From: Streptomyces sp. D2-8
GTDB taxonomy: Bacteria > Actinomycetota > Actinomycetes > Streptomycetales > Streptomycetaceae
Direction of reading: 5' to 3'
Assembly (NCBI RefSeq): GCF_023184515.1
Contig: NZ_JAAHBP010000015.1
Coordinates: 124,001 to 188,000, forward strand
Length of the DNA stretch: 64,000 nt
A model generated the notes under the pieces. It saw only the letters and a list, made by a program, of their open reading frames with translations, was not told the DNA's origin and did no database searches. Both the position numbers and the translations under genes were made by a program. Position 1 is the first letter of the stretch, and each line of letters starts with the position of its first letter. Shown here piece after piece: positions 59,470-64,000 of this stretch.

Positions 59470-59679
59470 CCCCCGCCCACGGGGCCCGCACCCGCGCACG
59501 GCGAGTAGGGGACGGGTCGGGGGGGGTGTCCGCCCGCAGAGGTCGGCGCGTCAACGAACAGTCAGTCGGCACGCGACCCCATCGCGCCGTTCCGAGGACG
59601 GACACCCCCCGACGCGGCCCCGACCCACACCCGGCGAAGAGGCGCAGACGACGCGCACCCCCACCGGAGGTACACGCAA
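59470..59679. other. intergenic region, no gene recognised
   Basis: 210 bp between the membrane protein gene and the protease terminator. It contains long C and G runs (around 59517-59530) and no gene or clear site. Confidence 0.5.
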
Positions 59680-59711
59680 AAGTCCCGCCCCTCGCACAAG
59701 GGGCGGGACTT
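59680..59711 (-). terminator. terminator after the first S1 protease gene
   Basis: A perfect 13-bp stem AAGTCCCGCCCCT / AGGGGCGGGACTT with a 6-nt loop and four T residues on the minus strand after the stem, 15 nt past the stop codon. Confidence 0.88.
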
Positions 59712-59725
59712 CACACACTCACATG

Positions 59726-60808
59726 TCAGCCGATCTGCGTCCCGGTCGCCGACAGCGCCTCGGTCACCGGCTGGAAGAACGTCTCCCCGCCCGAGGTGCA
59801 GTCACCGCTGCCACCGGACGTGAGCCCGACCGCCTTGTCCCCGGAGAACAGCGACCCGCCACTGTCACCCGGCTCCGCGCACACGTCGGTCTGGATCAGC
59901 CCGTTCACGATGTCGCCGTTGCCGTAGTTCACGGTGGCGTCCAGCCCGGTGACCTTGCCCTCGTGCACCTGCGTGGTCGACCCGCTCCGGGTGACCGCCA
60001 TGCCGACGGTCGCGTCCGCGGCGCCCGAGATCGCCTGGGTGGAGCCGTTGTAGAGGTTCACCTCACTCGGGTGAGCGACCTCGGCGGTGTACTTGACCAG
60101 CCCGTAGTCGTCGTCCGGGAAGCTGGAGTCCGCGTTGGTGCCGATCTCCTTGCCGCTGGAGTCCGACCACGTGGAGATGCCCTCGGTGCAGTGACCGGCG
60201 GTCAGGAAGAACGGCTCGCCGCCCTTGACCACGTTGAAGCCCAGCGAGCAGCGCCCGCTGCCACCGGTGATCGCGTCGCCACCGGCGATGAAGGGCTTGT
60301 ACTCCCCCTTCGACCGCTTGAGTTCGGCCTTCGCGCCCAGCCCGTCCACGACCTTCGTCAGCGTCGCCCACTCGGCCTTGGAGACCGTGCGGTCGGCGGT
60401 CACGACGACCTTGTTCGTCGTCGGGTCGGTCACCCAGGCGGTGCCCGGGATCGTCGCGTCCTGCTTCAGCGTGCTGCGGGCGCTCTTGAGCTCGGCGAGG
60501 GAGTTCGCCACGACTCTCGCCTTGGCGCCGGCCTTCTCGACGGCCTGCGCGGCGGCCTCGTCGAGCACGTTCACCACGAGGCTCTTGCTCTTGGTGTCGT
60601 AGTACGTCCCGGCGGCGTCGCCGCCCAGGTCCTCGGCCAGCGTCGAGGCGAGCTTTCCGGCCGCGGTGACCGACAGGGTCCGGGGTGCGGACGCCTCAGG
60701 GGTCTCACTGGCGTTCGCGGTCTGGAACGTCACTCCCGCGGCGACCAGCGCGGCGATGCCCGCACCTGCCACGGCTGCACGCCGCTTGGGTATGCGTCGG
60801 TGCTTCAA
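59726..60808 (-). CDS. secreted S1 protease, streptogrisin C/D type
   Basis: 360 residues. A signal peptide (AAVAGAGIAALVAAGVTFQTANA) precedes an alpha-lytic-type propeptide (about residues 40-175) and a mature chymotrypsin-fold domain from about FIAGGDAITGGSGRCSLGFNV. Triad: His in FLTAGHCT, Asp in DDDYGLVKY, Ser in CAEPGDSGGSLF. Two disulfides (RCSLGF...GHC and VCAEPGDSGG...GDC) are those of streptogrisins. The start is TTG 60808, the only family-like start with a ribosome-binding site (AGGAGG, 7 nt). It is followed 366 nt upstream by a paralogue in the same direction. Likely substrates are proteins cleaved after large hydrophobic or acidic residues. Confidence 0.94.
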   Translation of the reverse strand: MKHRRIPKRRAAVAGAGIAALVAAGVTFQTANASETPEASAPRTLSVTAAGKLASTLAEDLGGDAAGTYYDTKSKSLVVNVLDEAAAQAVEKAGAKARVVANSLAELKSARSTLKQDATIPGTAWVTDPTTNKVVVTADRTVSKAEWATLTKVVDGLGAKAELKRSKGEYKPFIAGGDAITGGSGRCSLGFNVVKGGEPFFLTAGHCTEGISTWSDSSGKEIGTNADSSFPDDDYGLVKYTAEVAHPSEVNLYNGSTQAISGAADATVGMAVTRSGSTTQVHEGKVTGLDATVNYGNGDIVNGLIQTDVCAEPGDSGGSLFSGDKAVGLTSGGSGDCTSGGETFFQPVTEALSATGTQIG

Positions 60809-61118
60809 CTTCTGTCCTCCTGTGGGGGGTCGGCACGCGAGGTTGTGGGGACCTCACTAGCCGGAAGGCTTCGTTGACGAGCGCCCACTATTCCGAGGAC
60901 AACGGGGAGCACACAAGGGTGAGTTCGAGACGCGCGTAGACAGCGCTTCGCACGCCCTCCCATTCTGACCGTCCACGATCAAATCGGACCCAACTCCCGC
61001 GCGTTCACAGTGCAAATATTACGCGTGAGTAATGTGTACCCACTCTGCGAGGTCTGCCCGTGGCTGGATTTCGCCCCTCCGGCGCCCGGTTCAAGAAGGG
61101 AGCCGCGCGCAGCGCGAA
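60809..61118 (-). promoter_or_regulatory. upstream region of the first S1 protease gene
   Basis: 310 bp without a gene. The A+T-rich part around 61000-61040 contains TAATAT on the minus strand as the best -10 candidate, about 215 nt before the TTG start, but no -35 at the usual spacing. GAGT/ACTC inverted words flank it. Confidence 0.35.
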
Positions 61119-61145
61119 GCCCCCGCACGCGGCGCGTGCGGGGGC
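61119..61145 (-). terminator. terminator after the second S1 protease gene
   Basis: A perfect 12-bp stem GCCCCCGCACGC / GCGTGCGGGGGC with a 3-nt loop, 30 nt past the stop codon. Confidence 0.85.
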
Positions 61146-61174
61146 CGGAAGTGCTGCGAACTGCCGCCAGGGGC

Positions 61175-62080
61175 CTAGTAGACGCTGACGCCGTAGGCGC
61201 TCAGGGCCTCCGTGACGGGCTGGAAGAACGTCGTACCACCGGAGGAGCAGTTGCCGCTGCCGCCGGAGGTCAGACCGTATGCCGTGCCGTTGCTGCCGTA
61301 GAGCGGGCCGCCGGAGTCACCGGGCTCGGCGCAGACGGTCGTCTGGATCAGGCCGGAGACGATGTCCCCGCCGCCGTAGTTGACGGTGGCGTTGAGGGCG
61401 GTGACACGGCCGCTGTGCGTACCGGTCGTGGAGCCGTCACGGATGACGGTGGTGCCCACGCTCGGGGTGGCCGCGCGCGTGATGTCCACGCCGTTCGCGG
61501 TGCCGGGGCGGCTGACGGACCCGCTGTAGCGCACGATGCCGTAGTCGTTGCCCGGGAAGCTGGAGCCGGCGGTGGAGCCGATGACCGTGGTGCGGCCGGA
61601 GTTGGAGTACCAGGTACCCGCGCCGTCGGTGCAGTGACCGGCGGTCAGGAAGTACTCGGTGCCGTTGCTGGCACGGACGTTGAAGCCGAGCGAGCAGCGC
61701 CAGCTACTCGCATAGATGGCGTCGCCGCCCTGGATGAGCTTGTTGAACTTGCCGGGGGTGCGCTTGATCGTGAGCGCGTCGGCGTTGCCGCCGGCCTGCT
61801 GCTTGATCTTCGCTATCTCGGCCTGCGTGACCGTGCTGTCCACGGTCAGGAGCACGCGGTTGGTCTTGCTGTCGACGGCCCAGGCGGTGCCCGGGATGTC
61901 AGCCTTCAGCAACGAACCGCTGGCGCTCTTGAGCTCCGCGGCGCTGAAGGTGGTGGGGGCGTCGGAGGCGTTCGCGCTGGGGATCGCGATCGCTGCGGCG
62001 GCAACGAGGCCGGTGGAAACGGCGATCAGCCGGGTCCGTCTCGAAATGCCACTGCGGGGGGTGGTGCGCTTGATCCTCAC
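61175..62080 (-). CDS. secreted S1 protease, streptogrisin A/B type
   Basis: 301 residues. Signal peptide (TRLIAVSTGLVAAAAIAIPSANA), a shorter propeptide than its neighbour (to about residue 115), mature enzyme from about LIQGGDAIYASSWRCSLGFNV. Triad: FLTAGHCT, NDYGIVRY, CAEPGDSGGPLY, with the SGGSGNCSSGG loop of SGPA/SGPB. The mature part shares many stretches with the downstream neighbour, so the two are tandem paralogues with different propeptide lengths. GTG 62080 follows GGAGG by 8 nt; the open frame upstream belongs to the broken DUF1684 gene. Likely extracellular digestion of proteins. Confidence 0.95.
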   Translation of the reverse strand: MRIKRTTPRSGISRRTRLIAVSTGLVAAAAIAIPSANASDAPTTFSAAELKSASGSLLKADIPGTAWAVDSKTNRVLLTVDSTVTQAEIAKIKQQAGGNADALTIKRTPGKFNKLIQGGDAIYASSWRCSLGFNVRASNGTEYFLTAGHCTDGAGTWYSNSGRTTVIGSTAGSSFPGNDYGIVRYSGSVSRPGTANGVDITRAATPSVGTTVIRDGSTTGTHSGRVTALNATVNYGGGDIVSGLIQTTVCAEPGDSGGPLYGSNGTAYGLTSGGSGNCSSGGTTFFQPVTEALSAYGVSVY

Positions 62081-62274
62081 TTTTCGTTCCTCCACAAAGG
62101 AAGTCGGGGGCCCTCGTGGGGTTTCGGGCCCGTGAGGCGCAGTCAGAGACCAGCTGTCCGGATTCCGAACCCGCCGTGCCCCTGACAAGCGCTGAGGGGG
62201 AGTATTCGGCCGAACGGCCGGTCGGCGCAAGAGTGCCTTTCGGACTTCAACCTTTGAGAGGTCTTTACGAAGCC

Positions 62275-62697
62275 GCCCCGCGGCCGGCATCCGAGCCCGC
62301 GCCCGTCGGCGTTCGGCACCCGGGCCGTACGGCCGGTGTCATACGGCGTGAACCGTCCCGGCACCGCCCGACGCGGGTCCTACGGCGTGACCCGGAGGCC
62401 GCGGAATGCCCGGCGCGCGGAGGATTCCGGGTCGAAGTCCCGCACGCCCCACGCCCCCTCGCGCATCAGCACGACCAGCCGCCGCTCGCCGTACACCACC
62501 CGGGTCCTGCTCGCGAGGCCCGGGTCGCCGTCGGCCCGCCAGGACCCGGGGATGTCCGGAAGTCGACCGTCCGGATAGCTCCCGAGCCAGTGGGCGCCGA
62601 TGAGCGCGAGCGGCCCGTGCGGCCCGTACGGCACCGACACCGTCGCGAGGCGCCGCTCGTGCCACCGCTGCCGGTCCTCGGATACGTCCGTCGCCAT
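62275..62697 (-). pseudogene. DUF1684 gene with in-frame stop and lost 3' end
   Basis: From ATG 62697 the protein reads as DUF1684: DRQRWHERRLATVSVPYGPHGPLALIGAHWLGSYPDGRLPDIPGSW in pieces, then GVRDFDPESSARRAFRGLRVTP and a TAG codon (62380-62382). The same frame continues after the stop as DPRRAVPGRFTPYDTGRTARVPNADGR, again DUF1684, and the family normally has PYDP at the stop position, so a Tyr codon has probably mutated to TAG. Beyond about 62280 the similarity ends; the last 60-80 residues are missing. Normal proteins have about 190-200 residues. AGGGG lies 8-9 nt before the ATG. It follows the DUF5685 gene by 29 nt. Confidence 0.7.
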
Positions 62698-62726
62698 AAA
62701 GGCGACCCCTGTCACACGGGGCCGGG

Positions 62727-63968
62727 TCAGCCGCCGCAGGGGCAGCAGCAGTCGCACCCGTCGCAGTCGCAGTCCCGGCAGACGCCCTCGCGCTTCTTAC
62801 GGGACCACGGCCCCTCGTACTCCTTGGCGCAGCACAGCTTGCAGGTGCAGCACAGGAGCCAGAACATCCCGCAGCCGGCCCAGAACCCCCGCCGGCGGGG
62901 CGGCTGCGGCACCGGTGCGCCCCCGCCGAAAGCGCCGCCGCCGAATCCGCCCCCGCCGAACCCGTCACCGCCGTACGCGCCTCCCCCACCGGCGTACGGA
63001 TGTCCGCCGCCCGCGTACGGGTGCTGCGGGGAGCCGTAGGGCCCCTGGGGCTGCTGTCCGTGGGGTCCCTGCGGTCCGTAGGGCCCGCCGCCCTGGTGGG
63101 AGGCGCACACCGGCACCGTCCCGAATGCCCGGTCCACCGAGCGCCGCAGTTCGTGCACGAGCAGCAGATGCACGAGCCGCGCGTCGGTGAACTCGGCGTC
63201 GCGCAGCGCGAGCCGCACCCCGTGCACGGCGTCGTCGGCGAGCCGCCGGACCTCCGGGAGGGAGGCACCGGTCGCCGCGATCGGGTTCCAGGCGCCTGAC
63301 GCGGCGTCAGCGTGCAGGTCCTCCACGGCGTCCAGGAGGTGCGCGAGGCGGCCGAAGAGCCGCCCGGCCTCGGCGAGCGGCTGGGCGTTGTGCGGCCGGC
63401 CGGCGAGGACGGCCGTGTGCGCGAAGGCCGCGGCGGTCGCGGTCTCGGTCGGTTCGGTGACGGTCAGGAGCGGCGTCCCGGGCCCGGCCAGCGCCTCGAT
63501 CCCGGCCTGCCGGTCCACGGCGTCGACCAGGAGAGCGGTGTCGAATCCCACTGCGGTGCCGGTCCGGGCGCCGGCCGTGTCCCAGCTCGCGGCGACCCGG
63601 CGCGCGGCATGCGCCACCGGCCTGCGGGCCAAGAGCCCGTCACCGTCGATGACGTGGTCGCGCACCTTCGCCGAGGCCAGCACCAGGGAGACGGCCGCCG
63701 CGAGCCGGGCTCCCTCGCCGTGCGCGACGGAGGCGGTGCGCATGCCCCGCAGCGGGCACGGACCGGCCGTGCGCCGGTAGGTCCCGGCGCTCTCCGCCTG
63801 AGCCTCCGTCAAAACAGATATGAGCAGCCCGTCATAGTTCGTCACTATCCGGGCGAACTGTCCGTGGTCACCGCGCAGTGCGAGGCAGAGCCCGCACAAA
63901 TGCGCCATCCACTGGCTCGCGAGCTTCTCCCCGAGCCGGTGACTACAGGGCCTGACGATTCCGAACAC
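62727..63968 (-). CDS. DUF5685 family protein with Gly-rich linker and Cys-rich tail
   Basis: 413 residues. The N-terminal 300 residues are DUF5685 (MFGIVRPCSHRLGEKLASQWMAHLCGLCLALRGDHG, with a conserved CxxC) and mostly helical. A Gly/Tyr/Pro-rich linker (about 305-360, with repeated HPYAGGG and GFGGG units) leads to a tail holding about 14 Cys, including FWLLCCTCKLCC and CRDCDCDGCDCCCPCGG, which resembles metal-binding or palmitoylation-like clusters. GTG 63968 has GGGGGAG 5 nt upstream. Function unknown; the prenyltransferase-like helices of the core are suggestive only. It may be cotranscribed with the broken DUF1684 gene. Confidence 0.85.
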   Translation of the reverse strand: MFGIVRPCSHRLGEKLASQWMAHLCGLCLALRGDHGQFARIVTNYDGLLISVLTEAQAESAGTYRRTAGPCPLRGMRTASVAHGEGARLAAAVSLVLASAKVRDHVIDGDGLLARRPVAHAARRVAASWDTAGARTGTAVGFDTALLVDAVDRQAGIEALAGPGTPLLTVTEPTETATAAAFAHTAVLAGRPHNAQPLAEAGRLFGRLAHLLDAVEDLHADAASGAWNPIAATGASLPEVRRLADDAVHGVRLALRDAEFTDARLVHLLLVHELRRSVDRAFGTVPVCASHQGGGPYGPQGPHGQQPQGPYGSPQHPYAGGGHPYAGGGGAYGGDGFGGGGFGGGAFGGGAPVPQPPRRRGFWAGCGMFWLLCCTCKLCCAKEYEGPWSRKKREGVCRDCDCDGCDCCCPCGG

Positions 63969-64000
63969 AACGCTCCCCCGAGCTTCGTAACGACGTTGAG

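Noticed and set aside
1..64000. tRNA genes, CRISPR arrays, insertion sequences, prophage or integrase, and secondary-metabolite clusters
   Set aside because: No cloverleaf with the T-loop consensus, no regularly spaced repeats, no transposase or integrase motifs, and no PKS, NRPS or terpene synthase genes were recognised.

Overview
The window is high-G+C actinobacterial DNA, and gene content and codon use point to Streptomyces. It holds a SoxR-type regulator, homogentisate dioxygenase, a DnaE2/Y-polymerase pair, two streptogrisin-type proteases, an AA10 polysaccharide monooxygenase with an LAETG sorting signal, and many promoters that appear leaderless (a -10 element 6-8 nt before an ATG or GTG). 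From memory, the order soxR ... hmgA ... GDSL lipase matches the S. coelicolor SCO1697-SCO1725 neighbourhood. That match was not checked. No tRNA, rRNA, CRISPR array, insertion sequence or prophage was seen, and no secondary-metabolite cluster.

Layout. 0-7.7 kb: a NamZ-like exo-muramidase, an alpha/beta hydrolase, a secreted penicillin-acylase family enzyme, a zinc-ribbon protein, a BKACE-family protein and soxR. 7.7-19 kb: acyl-CoA and aldehyde/alcohol metabolism (MaoC hydratase, acyl-CoA dehydrogenase, aldehyde and alcohol dehydrogenases) with two TetR regulators whose candidate operators are visible, plus transporters and an MsiK-like ABC ATPase. 19-27 kb: a decayed class F sortase, MFS and citrate transporters, a formate-dehydrogenase-like molybdoenzyme, a TetR/lipoprotein pair and hmgA. 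27-33 kb: a GntR regulator, an isolated type ISP restriction-enzyme C-terminal domain, a TetR-controlled DrrAB-type exporter whose permease is broken, and an ECF sigma/anti-sigma pair. 33-40 kb: a putative cell-surface cassette (DUF4331, membrane-anchored TPR protein, His-rich NicO metal transporter) followed by a Ser/Thr kinase. 40-48 kb: secreted lipase and subtilase, a translationally coupled GT2-GT2-polysaccharide deacetylase operon, an AAA ATPase and a DUF72 protein. 48-54 kb: GNAT, DUF402 and methyltransferase genes, a broken GNAT gene, a 44-residue gene, the LPMO, a lipase and a MarR/cupin pair with twin operators. 54-64 kb: dnaE2 coupled to a catalytically degenerate Y-family polymerase, a membrane protein, two S1 proteases, a broken DUF1684 gene and a Cys-rich DUF5685 protein.

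Two themes stand out. First, local regulators sit beside clear palindromes that also occur at other promoters in the window, so several regulator-target links can be proposed from sequence alone. Second, at least four genes are broken (ABC-2 permease, sortase, GNAT, DUF1684), which suggests ongoing gene loss in this part of the chromosome. The most system-like unit is the DUF4331-TPR-NicO cassette next to an ECF sigma/anti-sigma pair.
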